Shown here piece by piece: positions 30,000 to 41,869 of a DNA stretch of 64,000 nucleotides. This DNA comes from Rhynchopus sp. YZ270_cl-10 (Eukaryota; Euglenozoa; Diplonemea; Diplonemida; Diplonemidae): the NCBI GenBank assembly GCA_964035575.1, contig OZ037897.1, forward strand, positions 868,001 through 932,000, written 5' to 3'. Every line of letters starts with the position of its first letter. Position 1 is the first letter of the stretch. Below the pieces are notes generated by a model that saw only the letters and a program-made list of their open reading frames with translations, ran no database searches and was not told the origin of the DNA. A program made the translations under genes and the position numbers.

Positions 30000-30965
30000 A
30001 CTCCAATCCAGAGCTCGCGCTAAAGTCCATCCCTCATCCCGGGATTTTTGGGGGTTTTGGTAGGAACGTTTTTTTTTTGCAGTACGGGGATTTCATTAAG
30101 AAACCAGAAGTTCTAATATTGTTGAGTAAGACCACCACATAGTGGACTTGCATATACATGTGACCCCGCCGTGGAACGCAATTGGCTCGGAAAGTCAAAA
30201 GAAAGAGGAGAAAAAAGAAAAGGAAAAAAAAAAAAGTTGGTTACCGTGCGCCTGCGGCGCTGCCTGTTCCCTTCCAGTTTCTACAGGCAAACACTTGCCC
30301 CCTTTACCTTACACTGACGGGTATTGACCAAAACCAAGAACTTGTCCATTTCGGCAAATTGACCCCACCACAGAACGGACGAATTCCGGAAATGCAAATG
30401 CCGGTGTTTTCGCGCATTTTCATGTTGCAAGACGTCAGGATCAGGGAGAGAAAATCTGGTTGTGGGATTTACATTGGCCCTCTTTACCCTACATGGATTT
30501 TGACCAAAACCAAAAAATTGGCCATTTCGGCAAAGTGACCCCACCACAGCGCGGACGGATTCCGGAAATTCCAATCGCGGTATGTTTTCGGGCTGAAAAC
30601 CCACTGATTTTCAGGAGAAAAATTGCTTCCAAATCTCGGAATTTTCCGAATTTTCCTGAAAATGACCCTTGTTTACGAGTATGGGTTCATATTTTGCGAA
30701 AATTTAAGTCACTAAAATTTTGTCCATTTTTCCGTATATACCCCACCACAAGCCGGGATTGGCCCGGAAATGCCACAAAACGGGGTTTCCGGGCCTCCCC
30801 AGCTAACCTTTTCAAGGAACGTTTTTCCGTACCCGAAATCCATTTTTTCCCCATTTTTTCCCATAATTAGCGCGACCACTGCTCCAATCCAAGACTCGCA
30901 CAACTATTTACACTCATTAAGGTGGCTAAGCAACGGCTTAGGTTCATCTTATAAGCTTTTCTCTT
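30000..30965 (+). repeat. Block of dispersed repeats (family G and others) ending in module D
   Basis: 30155-30300 matches the inverse complement of 23920-24025. GACCCCACCAC followed by a short spacer and GGAAATGCAAATGCCGG occurs at 30361 and, less complete, at 30538; it recurs at 45585 (minus), 54355 and 54575. 30655-30770 matches the inverse complement of 23614-23730. Module D with a shortened loop (CTAAGCAACGGCTTAG) closes the block at 30924. No gene. Confidence 0.65.
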
Positions 30966-33216
30966 TTCTTTCCCCTTGATTTGGTGACCTAACCCGGCTT
31001 TTTCTGCCTTACACGAAGTCGAGTCATGGCTATTAAAATTGTTTAGTTGCTCCGCACCTTCATGAAGGTGTATTTGATGCATTGGTGTGAATACAGCTTA
31101 AGTTTGGCTTTGGCCAATATTGAGTACAGACCCGAATTCTCCCACCTGGTTGGTTGACTCGGCGATTGTCGACACAATAAAAAAGGAACCAGAATGTTTC
31201 AACCGTAGGTAACCGCTTTCCCCTTTTTTATTGTAAAGCATTCGAGCCTTTGGGGTAACAGTTTTTTTTCTTCCCCCTTCAATGCTTTGCGTCCGCCGGT
31301 GTACGGTGAGGCGTTTGCACTTTTGTTGATCCTCTCAAATGCTTTCAATTCTGTGAACTGAAAGTATATGAATCTAAACTTCTCTTTTTTGTTAAACGAC
31401 TTGTCAAAACGACCCGTTGCGACAAAAAGAAATATAAATAAATTTGGTTAAAACCTGTTCGAAACTGCGAGAACGAAATAACACCCCTTCCCCCCCCCCC
31501 TTCTTCAGCAATACGTTCTGGTTCTTTTTTAAAAAACAAAGAAAGTTAAACATAACTCCTCTCCCCCCTACCATTTACCTTCCCCTTCGTAAACTCTTTC
31601 CCCCGCCGCCATTCGTTTTCTTTGGTCAGAAATGACATTGCTTTTTTTTGTTTTTTTTTTTTTTTTGTTACAACTTCTCCTGCGGAAAACCGTGTACACG
31701 CCAATGAAGCGTCCTCTGGGGTTCGAAAAATTACAGATTTTTTTTCTTTTTTTCTTTACCTTGATGAACTATCATGAACCATCACATGGTGTTCCTGACA
31801 ACCCCCCCCTCTCCACCCCGCTATTTCGTAACACTTTCGATGCTTTTTGGGGTAAACACACGAACACCATCAGTCTTACCAATTTTTTTATCCCCTACTA
31901 TTTACCCGAATGTGACCAAGCAATGAGAGGTTCAGGGCCCCAGGGTCATCTTGAGAAAAATTTTTTTTTCTTTTCATTTTTTTCCTGGATCCTTTCTTGC
32001 TGTCTATGTGTTTTCCTTTTTGAGGATCACCCCCCCCGGTGAACCGTTTTGGGACCCCCCCTCCGCTCTGCCTACGCAGTCATAGCTAGCGTTATCACGT
32101 TAGTCTGAGAAGAGAGGCTCTGGGCCATCATTGGCATTTTTTTTTGATAAAACAACTTGTTGTCAATTCTAAAAAGATTGGAGGCAGCGCTGCAGGGCAA
32201 ACAAAACGGATTGAAAAAAACAGAAGCTTTGCTTGTTTTCTTTGAGTACTCAATTAACCACAACAACCGTACTTCAGTTTAACACATTTTTTCACCTTTT
32301 TGTTTTCCCGGCTTTGAGCGCACAAACAAAAGACCCGATCTTTTTCTCCCTTTTTTTCTCTCCTTTTTTTTTTGACCCGAAGAAAGTCCTTGCAGGATTT
32401 CCAATGGGTTTGCTTTGCTCCTTTCAGAGTTGTTAGTACTACAATGCTGCTCTCTTCTTATAGGTGACTAAGCATGAGAGGCTTAGGTTCACCTTCTAAA
32501 ATTTTTTTCTCTTTTTTTCTCAAAAAAAAAACCCCTCCTCCTTAGTGCCTGCGTGCTACAGAAGAGAGAGGTAGCGACGTCTCTTTGCACTCACGGCAGA
32601 GTAGTGTATGGGGGCTACTAGTGGAACTACCGTATTTCGTACAAAAGTATCGACCGTACTAATGTTCAGACCTTTTTCAAGATTTTTTCTGGAAGTTCGA
32701 CCTTTTTTTTACGGTCGAACATTTTTATGGATACGATGCTCGTGTTTTACGACTAATCCTATACCAGTAGTGTTACTGGTGGAACGATAGTCGTAACATA
32801 TTAGTCATTTTATGGATTAGTAACAACTAGTAATCCCCCTTGCATCCCCCCTAAGACCAGTCTGCCGTGGCTATCAATTACACCCCTCGTCCCATTGTAA
32901 GATGAGACTAAGCACAGCGAGGCTTAGTAATGACCTTACCAAATCTTTTCACATTTCCCTTTATGAGCAACTCCCGTTTTTTTTGAAGATGTGTGGAAAT
33001 TCCTTCAGGAATTCCTTTCGGAGTAAGACCCCCCCTCCATGCTTCCCCCTATCACCCCACCTCCCTCATACCTGTTCCATTCGGAAACAGGGAGAACCGA
33101 AAAATTAAAAAAAAAAAACTGCCTGTTTTCAGATTTTCTAAGTCTAAATTTCCTCCTAAATCCCTTCTCTTCCACCCCCTTTTCCTTTCAGAAAAAGAAA
33201 AAAATACACATCGAAA
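30966..33216. other. Gene-poor AT-rich spacer with module D and E copies
   Basis: Module E lies at about 31285-31330 (GTCCGCCGGTGTACGGTGAG). Module D lies at 32462-32512 directly after TCTTCTTATAG, and a fragment at 32905-32930. Otherwise there are T-runs and C-runs and no supported gene. Confidence 0.5.
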
Positions 33217-36200
33217 ATGAGCGGAGCATCCCCTGGAGGCGCAAGCCTTGCAATGCTTGTTCAACAGAGGGAGCAGCAGAATAGCAAAAAACTTGAGTCT
33301 CTTGTTGCAAAGAACGAGGAACTCTGCGAGGCCAACCTCCACGCAGAACGCGAACGCGAGGCGCTTCTGGCGCGCCTTGGGGATTTGGATGCACGCCTCT
33401 CAGCCACAGACGCTGTGTGCCAGCACCTCCAGGGCACCACACAGGAAACCACCCAGGCGCACAACGGCAGAATGACCTACCTAGAACAGGGCATTGAAGA
33501 ACGCTTCGGGCTCCTTGAAAACGACATGAGGGGAGTGCAACAGAGCGCATCCGCAGCCAACGCCGTACGCGAAGAGCGCGAACTCGACATGGAGATGGTC
33601 GAGAAGCTCATCGTCGAAGCCATGGCGCACGCAGCACAGACCTCCAACGACCGCATTGCCTCCCTTCAAGCTGAGCTTCAAGCGAAGGACACCGCAATCA
33701 CCAGCCTCCACCTCCAACTTGCTTCCGTCGCAAAATGGGTTGGTGGAGTAGCCTTGCAAGAAGAACTGCAAAGAGTCTCCGAAGAACACACCAAATCTCT
33801 CGAAGCTGCAGAACTTAAGGTAGAAGGGGACAAACGGTCGGTCGCAAAACAGCTGGCCAGCTTGACGGAACGGATTATCCACTCTGATGCTCAACATAAA
33901 AGCATTGAAGAAAACCACCGAACCAACCAGGACACAGTAAGCGACCGTCTTGCCTTTTTAGAGGCCTCTTTGGACACTCAGAACGCTTCTATTGAGACCT
34001 ACAAAACGCAGCTCTCCGGGATGTCCGAATCTGTGTCCCGCATTGCACAAAGGGATACCTCTGCGAATGAATCCGCCGCCCGCGCAGAAGGTGCCGTCCA
34101 AGCAGTTGACGGCCGTCTCAACACAGTAGAAGGTACGTTATATCAACTCCAAACCAAGCTCATCGAAAGCGTCGAAGGCTCAGTCGAAACCCGTCTTCGT
34201 ACCGAAAAGCTGGAAGCCAATTTAGGAGAAAATGCGGGAAATGTCATCGCACTTTCCACAGAGGTTAAGGAAATGCATCCGGTACTCAGAAGCCTTAAAG
34301 AAGAGGTTGAGTCAAGCGAAGCAGAAAACCAGGCAAGACATACACGATTAGAAGAAATGTTGTCAACGGTCATAACAGATTTGTCTGTGATTGATGAGAA
34401 AAGACGTCAAGGTGCGAAGGAGGAAAGCGCTGCGGATCGTCGTATGAGTGAGATTAACCGAACCGATTTGCAGGATCTTCGCAAAGAAATCGAACTTCTA
34501 AAAGACGCCAGCCCTGTTGTCGATGAAGGCCGACTGCAAACATTGGTTTCCGAAGTAGAACGAAACAAACAGTCCATCGAGCTTCTCCGCGATCCACGCA
34601 CCTCCTTAAGACAAAGCTACAATACCGAAAGCGTCATATTACCTAGATCACCTAGGGGGCGGGAAACACTACACGAAAAGAGCGGATCCCTCGAACGCCG
34701 TTTGGAAACGCTAGAATCAGCTTTGGAGCAGGATGAGAGGCAGAGCGCTGCGGTCTCTCCTATGCGTTCGGGGAGGCGGCTTGCAGACCCGATTCCACAG
34801 ACCCACTCGCATACTGTGTCATATGGTGCAGAGACGTTGGATATGCGGGGGTTGGGTGTTACTGGGTCACGTGGCGCGACGCCACCGCCGGCATTGCAGA
34901 ACGTTAATGTGTCGCATGCTCATAGGAGGTCCTCGGGTACGCCCCCGCCAGGGCGTCCACCTCAGCATCTTTCGCCTCAGCAGTCTTCGTCGACGTCGTC
35001 AGGGGATTCGTTGTCGCCGCAGGAAGGGAGGGGGAGAGTGGGGGATGGGTATGACCCAGTGGCAGATGCGAAGAGTGCGTTTGAGAGGGATTTTGATGCA
35101 GCGTTTTCGACGGCGTTGGAAGGGGCGCAGCTGCCGGTGTCTGGGGGAGGGGGTGTGGTGCCGGTGGTGCCGCTGTTGACGCCATTGGTGATGCCGCAGA
35201 GTTCGGCAGCGGTGGCGGAGGTGAAGCAGGCAATGGAGGAGAGGTTGGTGAGGTCGCGTGACATAACGCAAGAACGACGTCGTCTCGAGGCGGACCTAGA
35301 AAAGGTGAACCAACACCTCGCCTTCAACCAGATGGCCTTCCAGACTGTTGCGGATAAGGAAGGGGCATTGGGAATGCGGTCGCCGTTTTTCGCGTCGGTA
35401 TGTCATTTTTTTTTTGATTTATAAAGAAGAAAATAGTTCTAAGATAGCCATACTTTGTGCAACGAAAATATTCTATTGCCCAGCCGTTGTTGAAATGATT
35501 GAGTTTTATTTTCATCATCCCTGACAACAAACTTGTGGAAGCCTGCGCAAAATGCGGTCTCAAATCTCACCTCCCCACCATACAGCTTGAGGACGGCTCC
35601 TCCAAGGCAGACGAAGTCAAGCAGAGGCTCAACCATGTCGTAGATGAGTTGAAGAAGAGCAAACAGTATGTCCCCTCCCTTTTCTTCTTTTTGCCTCCGT
35701 TTATTTCTTTAAGGCGACTAAGCACGAGAGTCTTAGGTGCATCTCATAACATTTTCTTCTTTTTCCATACCACGTACGTCCCACCCCCTCATGAGCGCGA
35801 CCGACTCGCGTTTAAGCACATTTCAACTACTCTTTCCCCCCCCCTTTTCCATACCCCTTTTCTACCCCACCCTCTGCCAACCCACAGCAACCTCTACGAG
35901 CGTGAACGCCTTCTCGTGGAGGAGGGAAGCCGCCTGCGCAAGAAGATCGGCTCCCTCCGCGAGAGTGAGAAGCAACTGTCCGAAGAGCTGCAGAAGCTCC
36001 AGCGCGTGCTTGCGACACACGTCTCATCGCAGCAGCGTCCGTTGCAAGGGGTATGCGGGGGAAAGGGGTCGAAATGGCGTTGATAATCAGTAAATCTGGG
36101 GAATCTGTGTGGGTGCAGTTTCCGCAAGATGCTGCTTTTGTGAGCAGAGTACTGGTACTGCTTTGATGCATCTTGTGGTTTTTCCCTTGCATGCACAAGC

Positions 36201-36464
36201 AAAACCGCTATGTGGTGGTCTGACTCAAAAATAAATATAGTGAAGTTCATCCTCGGGTGTCTTACACTAATACAACCAAGTTTTCAAATAAAAAAAAACA
36301 CACCGAACAACAAACACCACCACAGTCACCCGCGGCACCTGCAGCACCTCCTCCGTACTCAGGACGGAGCTCTCGTCTCGACAGCCCACTCAGGTATTCA
36401 TTTTGTTGAGACTGCACCACAAGGCAAGTTATGTGTGGTCTACAGGACACATAGCATTTTTTGA
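33217..36464 (+). CDS. Long coiled-coil protein, 5 exons
   Basis: Exons 33217-35397, 35586-35665, 35888-36050, 36326-36393 and 36446-36464 join in consistent phase to about 836 residues. Donors are GTATGT, GTATGT, GTATGC and GTATTC; acceptors TACAG, CACAG, CACAG and TACAG. Residues about 10-520 are almost continuous heptad-like helix rich in E, K, Q, L and S (KKLESLVAKNEELCEANLHA, VSERLAFLEASL-type repeats). A Ser/Pro/Gly-rich linker (about 580-660) and a second coiled coil in exons 2-3 (ERLLVEEGSRLRKKIGSLR) follow. A cytoskeletal, centriolar or vesicle-tether role is typical for this architecture, but no family is recognised. Exon 5 (THSIF) is short and the least certain. Intron 2 contains module D. 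Confidence 0.8.
35713..35760 (+). repeat. Hairpin repeat module D inside an intron
   Basis: CTAAGCACGAGAGTCTTAG, then GCATCTCATAACATTTTC. It lies in the middle of intron 2 of the coiled-coil gene. Confidence 0.75.
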
Positions 36465-36585
36465 AAATCCTTGAAAGTGGATGCGACATCTGACTCCCGT
36501 CAACTGTAGGGATAAATAAGTGAACACAATATTTCAAAATTTGTTCTATTATTTTCCCCACCTTGTCTGGTGTGGCTGAAGGGGG

Positions 36586-36650
36586 GTGCTATTTTCTGCT
36601 ATTTTCTGCTACTTTCTGCTATTTTCTGCTATTTTCTGCTATTTTGGGGG
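36586..36650. repeat. Decamer array (CTATTTTCTG)n
   Basis: About six copies of a 10 bp unit. The same unit recurs at 37509-37540, on the other side of the large heptamer array. Confidence 0.9.
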
Positions 36651-36842
36651 TCTGGATTTTTTTTATTTTTTGGCCGTGGTTTGGGCTTTTGCTAAAGGGA
36701 AGGGAAATGAGGGACTCCTGACCCAGCCAGTCCCCAAAGCACCTACCAAAGATGCAGGACAACGTTTTTTTCGAGCAAAAACGCGTAAAAAATAAGAGCA
36801 ATTTTACCAAAAAAAAAATGTATCTTGTCCCGATATAGACCA

Positions 36843-37384
36843 GGTGCTGTACTGTGTACTGTGTACTGTGTACTGTGTACTGTGTACTGTGTACTGTGTA
36901 CTGTGTACTGTGTACTGTGTACTGTGTACTGTGTACTGTGTACTGTGTACTGTGTACTGTGTACTGTGTACTGTGTACTGTGTACTGTGTACTGTGTACT
37001 GTGTACTGTGTACTGTGTACTGTGTACTGTGTACTGTGTACTGTGTACTGTGTACTGTGTACTGTGTACTGTGTACTGTGTACTGTGTACTGTGTACTGT
37101 GTACTGTGTACTGTGTACTGTGTACTGTGTACTGTGTACTGTGTACTGTGTACTGTGTACTGTGTACTGTGTACTGTGTACTGTGTACTGTGTACTGTGT
37201 ACTGTGTACTGTGTACTGTGTACTGTGTACTGTGTACTGTGTACTGTGTACTGTGTACTGTGTACTGTGTACTGTGTACTGTGTACTGTGTACTGTGTAC
37301 TGTGTACTGTGTACTGTGTACTGTGTACTGTGTACTGTGTACTGTGTACTGTGTACTGTGTACTGTGTACTGTGTACTGTGTAC
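36843..37384. repeat. Large heptamer satellite (CTGTGTA)n
   Basis: About 77 nearly perfect copies over 540 bp. The 7 bp period makes all reading frames repeat every 21 bp without stops. The open frames across it encode CVLCTVY or HSTQYTV repeats and are not taken as genes. Confidence 0.98.
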
Positions 37385-37589
37385 CTTATGATCCGTTTGT
37401 GGAGTGGGAGGGGGTTTCCGGGTTTGCGGGCTGGCCAAGTTGCCTTCCCTCGTCCATCATGAGCCACACCACCACCCAGCCACCAAACCCAAAAAAACCC
37501 CCCCAAAGTGCTATTTTCTGCTATTTTCTGCTATTTTGGGGTCGTCAGCCACACCATTGTCACGATACAAATCCTTTATCTTTTAAAGT

Positions 37590-38520
37590 GCCCGCGCCCA
37601 CCGATGAACGGTGAGGCGTTTGCACTTTCAACTTCTCCTTAAAGTGACTAAGCACAGTCTGAATCATCTTATAAACTTTTCTTTACTTCCCACAGATCCC
37701 AGCGAGGACGGTCGCATTCACCAGGGCAGCCCCTTTATGCTTGAGGGGGTATTTTCTTCTTCTTCAGATTGTTAACCTCAAAATGGATGTAGGACTGCAT
37801 GCATTGGGTGTCCACCCCACGGTACACTGTTCACGAGAGGTCTTTTGTATTTCAAGTCAGCTTTTTTTTTTGGTGTGCAATTCAGCAGAAGGATGAGCGA
37901 ATCAAATTTTTCTCCCTTCTCCCAAAAATGCAAGAAAGATGGTTGACACTGTGGAACAAACAAATATTTTTAAAAAACAAAGCAAACGTCATATTTTCAA
38001 CTCTAGATCCCTTATTTTCCTCTGTACTTATTTTTTTATTTCACTCCTTCTTTTGTAAGGTGGGCAAGCATGCTAGACTTAGGTTCATCTATACCAATCT
38101 TTTCTTTATTCTTTTAGATCCATATTTGTGACGAAGACATCCCATCTTCAAAACCCAGCGTTGTTCCAGCATAACGATAGTGGTAAACGATGTGTGTACA
38201 TGAGAGAGACACATGCATCTCTGCCACTATTATTTTGTAGGTCGCAGGGTACTTTGTGCTTTTCATCTGGATGGCTGGCATCGTATGTGGGTCAGTCGGA
38301 AGTGCCTGCATCAATAACTACATTTTATTTGTTCTGTAGACCACTCCCAAATGCAACACTCCGGGGGTTCGATAACCCGCGGGAGTGGAAATGCCTGCGT
38401 CCAGAGGGTGTTTTGCACATATCAACTTCACTTTATTTAGACGGTACACCCGGGTCATGTACCAAGGTACACTGTTCACGAGAGGGCTTTTGTATTTCAA
38501 GTCAACTTTTAGATTGTGTG
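37590..38520 (+). repeat. Cluster of hairpin repeat modules A-E
   Basis: Order: E (37597, ACGGTGAGGCGTTTGCACTT), D (37641), C (37780-37880), D (38058), A (38240-38330, GGCTGGCATCGTATGTGGGT), B (38360-38440, GGGGGTTCGATAACCCGCGG) and C (38445-38515). This is the densest run of modules in the window and shows that B and C can be joined end to end. It lies in the spacer before the NYN/PIN-like gene. Confidence 0.75.
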
Positions 38521-38844
38521 TTTTGCGTGCCTTCTTCCATGAGATTTCAAGACATCTTTCAAACCCCTCCTTTTGTGTCAGATATGTGTTTGCCCCCCAT
38601 ACCCTCCCACCCCCTTCACTACCTGTACCTTCTCCAACGCAGTTTTTTTCCCTTTCTTCTTCCGCTTGGAAGAGAATCATAGAAAAACGTTAAAGGTTCC
38701 CCCGCTCTTCTCCACCTCCCACCCCACCCCCTTTTGTTTCACTTTCATACAAACACTCCTTTTGTTGAAGAGTTTCATAAACAGTTTCATAATTATCCAC
38801 CACCACCTCCACAGTACACTATTATTATCTACAAAGAAGAAAGA

Positions 38845-39828
38845 ATGTCTTTCCGTGCCTCGGAATGGTCGGATGATGAAAAGCCTGCTCCAGTCACCAA
38901 GGCGGCAGTTGCGCCGAAGAAGAAGTACAAATTGATTCGGAGGACCCCTGCTGTTGCTGCTGATGGCGCAATGCGTGAGGCTGCTGTGACGGCAAAGATT
39001 AGACAGAAGCGTGGACGTGACGATGATGATGACGGAGACGCCATGCGTGACTCAGCAAGCACCACAACCGACACTAAAGCCCCTAAGGCAGAAAAGGGGA
39101 CCACCCAGGCTAGAAAACGCATGCGTGACAACTCAGGCAAAGCCGTACCCCCTGCCCCACCAACACCTCACGGGGTAGGCAAATTTCACACCGTCATGGA
39201 TCCTCAATACTCTGACGTATGCCTTCCACGACCTGGAGCGGACCCCAAGCTTCGTTCTGGAGCTTGGATCGGCGCGGTCTGCCATTGCCTTCAATGTGAG
39301 GCAACTAGAGTCGCGCAAAAAATGTCTACTACGCAAAAAACGACGTTAGTGATTGTGGATCTTGACAACTTTGGATACCCACAGTGGGTGAAGCATCCGG
39401 CTCCTTCGAGTGTAGCGCAGGCGGGAGAGGCGCCGGGGAATATATTTTTTTGGTGCTTTTATGGATTGGGATTTGCGGAGTATGGACAAAAAGGGGATCC
39501 AGAGGATGCTGTTGCAGGAAAATCTCTGTTTGGGTCGTTGAAGAGAACCGGGCAGGTCCATTTTTCGCCGTGTGGGAACTACCCGCAAGCGGCGGATTTA
39601 GCAATGCAGGCAGTCGTTGGGGTCATGCGGAACGTTCACATTGGTGTTGTGACTGCGGATAAACCGCACATCAAGGCATGTCATAATGCATATCTCGCGC
39701 AAAAGCTTCTCCCCGGACGTACAAAGAAACTCTTCCAAACATTCGACCCTTCCCAATGCCAAAACGACGGAAACTCTCTCTACAAATCCATATCAGAGTG
39801 GAACATAGTGACCCAAAGTGCTGAATAA
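38845..39828 (+). CDS. NYN/PIN-like domain protein
   Basis: 327 residues. The N-terminal third is basic, acidic and disordered (KRGRDDDDDGDAM). The C-terminal part reads TLVIVDLDNFGYPQW ... GNYPQAADLAMQAVVGVM ... IGVVTADKPHIKACHNAY. That order (a strand ending in DLDN, a helix with an AAD motif, a strand ending in TAD) fits the NYN/PIN ribonuclease fold with candidate acidic residues. This is motif-based inference. CHCLQC could bind metal. The ATG at 38845 is chosen; the frame upstream is T-rich and unlike protein. AATAAA overlaps the stop codon. Intronless. A nuclease acting on RNA would be the expected role. Confidence 0.72.
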   Translation: MSFRASEWSDDEKPAPVTKAAVAPKKKYKLIRRTPAVAADGAMREAAVTAKIRQKRGRDDDDDGDAMRDSASTTTDTKAPKAEKGTTQARKRMRDNSGKAVPPAPPTPHGVGKFHTVMDPQYSDVCLPRPGADPKLRSGAWIGAVCHCLQCEATRVAQKMSTTQKTTLVIVDLDNFGYPQWVKHPAPSSVAQAGEAPGNIFFWCFYGLGFAEYGQKGDPEDAVAGKSLFGSLKRTGQVHFSPCGNYPQAADLAMQAVVGVMRNVHIGVVTADKPHIKACHNAYLAQKLLPGRTKKLFQTFDPSQCQNDGNSLYKSISEWNIVTQSAE

Positions 39829-40505
39829 AGATTCATCCAAAGGTGGGTAGGGTAGGGGGGTGGATGGGATCATCAAATGGGGAAGGGGGGGAGGTAGTTT
39901 TTTGATTTTATTTTTTTTCCCGGTGCGTCCGACCGATGTCAAGTAAAGGAATTCATTTTTTTTGTGCACCAATTCTCTTTTTTTGGGATTTTTTATTTTT
40001 GGTCATCACCTTCAAAAAGAGAAAAAATAGAAATATGGGGTTTTTCCCCTAATCTCAATTTTTTTGTTTTCCCCCTTCTCACTTCCACCCCTCAAAAGAA
40101 ATTTCCTACCACAAACCTCAACAGACCCCCTCCTCCTGTACACTTTTCTTCTTTCTTTCTTTCCCTTTTGTGGAGAGGCTTAGGTTCCATCTTTTAAACT
40201 TCTTTTTCTTTTTTTTTTCTGTGAGGCGGTTTGCACTTTACAACATCTCTTGTTTCTTTCTTTTCATGTAGTCGAATAATAACCCATACATTTCTCCCCC
40301 TCCAAATACACACGCATACTTTTTGAGGAATTACCCCTATATTACCCCCCTATTCGTTATCAAAAGACACACGCATACTTTTCTTATTCAAAATCCTCCC
40401 TTTTTTTGGGGGCATACTGTTGCACGCTTCAATAAAAATAGTGGATCTCATCTTCGGCTGTGTACTTAATACAAAAACGAAGTGTGTTTTTCAATATAAA
40501 ACAAA
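39829..40505. other. Spacer with a module D/E-like fragment
   Basis: GAGAGGCTTAGGTTCCATC at 40174 and GTGAGGCGGTTTGCACTT at 40221. No gene. Confidence 0.5.
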
Positions 40506-41219
40506 ATGGTAGAACTACAATTCCGCCACCCGAACGCAGTGCAGGTAGATTCAAAGCTTCGGTTATTGGGGGATTCGAAATGGAGCGGGCAGGTTGTCCA
40601 GGCTGTCAACGGTGTTTCTGTGAAGAGTTATTCCGAGCTTGCACAGATTATGGAGCGTTTGGTGCAGCAGAACGCTCCGGTACGCATTGCGTTAAAAGCA
40701 AAGAAGATGTCACGCCGTGACGTGGACTGGCAGTTTGCAAGAGAAAAGGAGAAGGTCGCAAAACTGCTCCGAACGGTGGACAGTACGGGGTGTGGTGTGT
40801 TACATCAACAGGTAGTCGAACAGCCACCTGATATAGAACATCGTCGCTGCCCGCTAGCACATCGTTTAGAAGGAAGCGTAGGTGGTCAATGCGATGAATG
40901 CGGGTCCATAGCGAATGGTCTGGGCTGTCGGATATGTGATTATGACGTTTGTTGGGCCTGTGCACCACAACCCCAGCCACGACAACCGCGTCGTCGGGTC
41001 AGCATTGCACCAACTCCGCATACACCACACACCAGCCCTGCTCCAAGAATTAGACCACATCCAGCCTCTACCGCCGTAGTGTATAATGGGAAAGGGGGTA
41101 AGGGGGGAGGAGGAGGAGGAGGGAGAGGAGGAGGAGTAGGTGGAGGGAAATACTTCGCAGAAAATTCAGATGCATCGACCCATCCCTCCTCTGTGCGGCA
41201 CTATCGTTTTGGGAGGTGA
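40506..41219 (+). CDS. PDZ-like plus C1-like zinc-finger protein
   Basis: 237 residues. Residues about 25-75 (GQVVQAVNGVSVKSYSELAQ, then PVRIALKAKK) resemble the second half of a PDZ domain, which binds peptide C-termini. Residues about 118-153 hold CPLAH, CDEC, CRIC and CWAC, spaced like a C1 or DC1-type double zinc site. The rest is Pro-rich and then Gly-rich (GGGGGGGRGGG) with a basic end. No signal peptide or membrane segment. Function not known; a scaffold or signalling adaptor is a guess. Single exon; ATG at 40506 is the first in frame. Confidence 0.7.
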   Translation: MVELQFRHPNAVQVDSKLRLLGDSKWSGQVVQAVNGVSVKSYSELAQIMERLVQQNAPVRIALKAKKMSRRDVDWQFAREKEKVAKLLRTVDSTGCGVLHQQVVEQPPDIEHRRCPLAHRLEGSVGGQCDECGSIANGLGCRICDYDVCWACAPQPQPRQPRRRVSIAPTPHTPHTSPAPRIRPHPASTAVVYNGKGGKGGGGGGGRGGGVGGGKYFAENSDASTHPSSVRHYRFGR

Positions 41220-41869
41220 AAAAAAATGGCAAATTTTAGAAAAAAGGATGCAAAGGCAGCCTGAACACTGTCATAGAATTCAGTAGTGTTTTCATATTGG
41301 AATGGAATGCTGAGGGGGGGAGGGTGTGATGCAGGGTGAAAATATTGGTATTAGTGGGGCTTTTCTAGCTTCAGTGAAAAAAGGGTAATCTTTCCAAAAA
41401 ATCCTAGATTCTGTGGGTTTTCCAGGTGGAGGGGAGGGGAGGGGGGGAAGCTGTCAAACACCCTCTCTAATGGAAAAAATTGATAGCGCAAACCACCGTA
41501 GATAGGGTGCAGTCAAGGCATCGGATAAAAAGTTTTATTCTCAAATTTTTCTCATCTTTTTTACTCTTGTATTTTTTCTTTTTTTTTTTTCCTTTTGAAA
41601 AATTGAAAAATTGATGACGTGTAGACACCTCGCTTTTTTCTCTCGTGTGAACTCCACGCAATTTTTTTTTTTGTTGCGTTATTCGTTGTACGACAGATTT
41701 TCTTTCCCCCTCATCCTCATTTTTTTACAACCCCCCCACCTCCCTCCCTCCCTCCTCCCCCCCTTCCCTTTCAAACCCCATCAGAAAGACACACCCAAAA
41801 AAAAAAAACTCTGTTCCTCTTGAATACACAGAGATACAATACAATCTCTAGACCTAAAATTCTTATAGG
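41220..41869. other. Spacer, no gene seen
   Basis: Low-complexity T, G and C runs. A TTATAG acceptor-like site ends four bases before the next gene's ATG. Confidence 0.4.

Noticed and set aside
36619-37614. Long open frames on both strands across the heptamer array (CVLCTVY and HSTQYTV repeats)
   Set aside because: A stop-free 7 bp unit leaves all frames open; no start context, no flanking domain, pure repeat composition.
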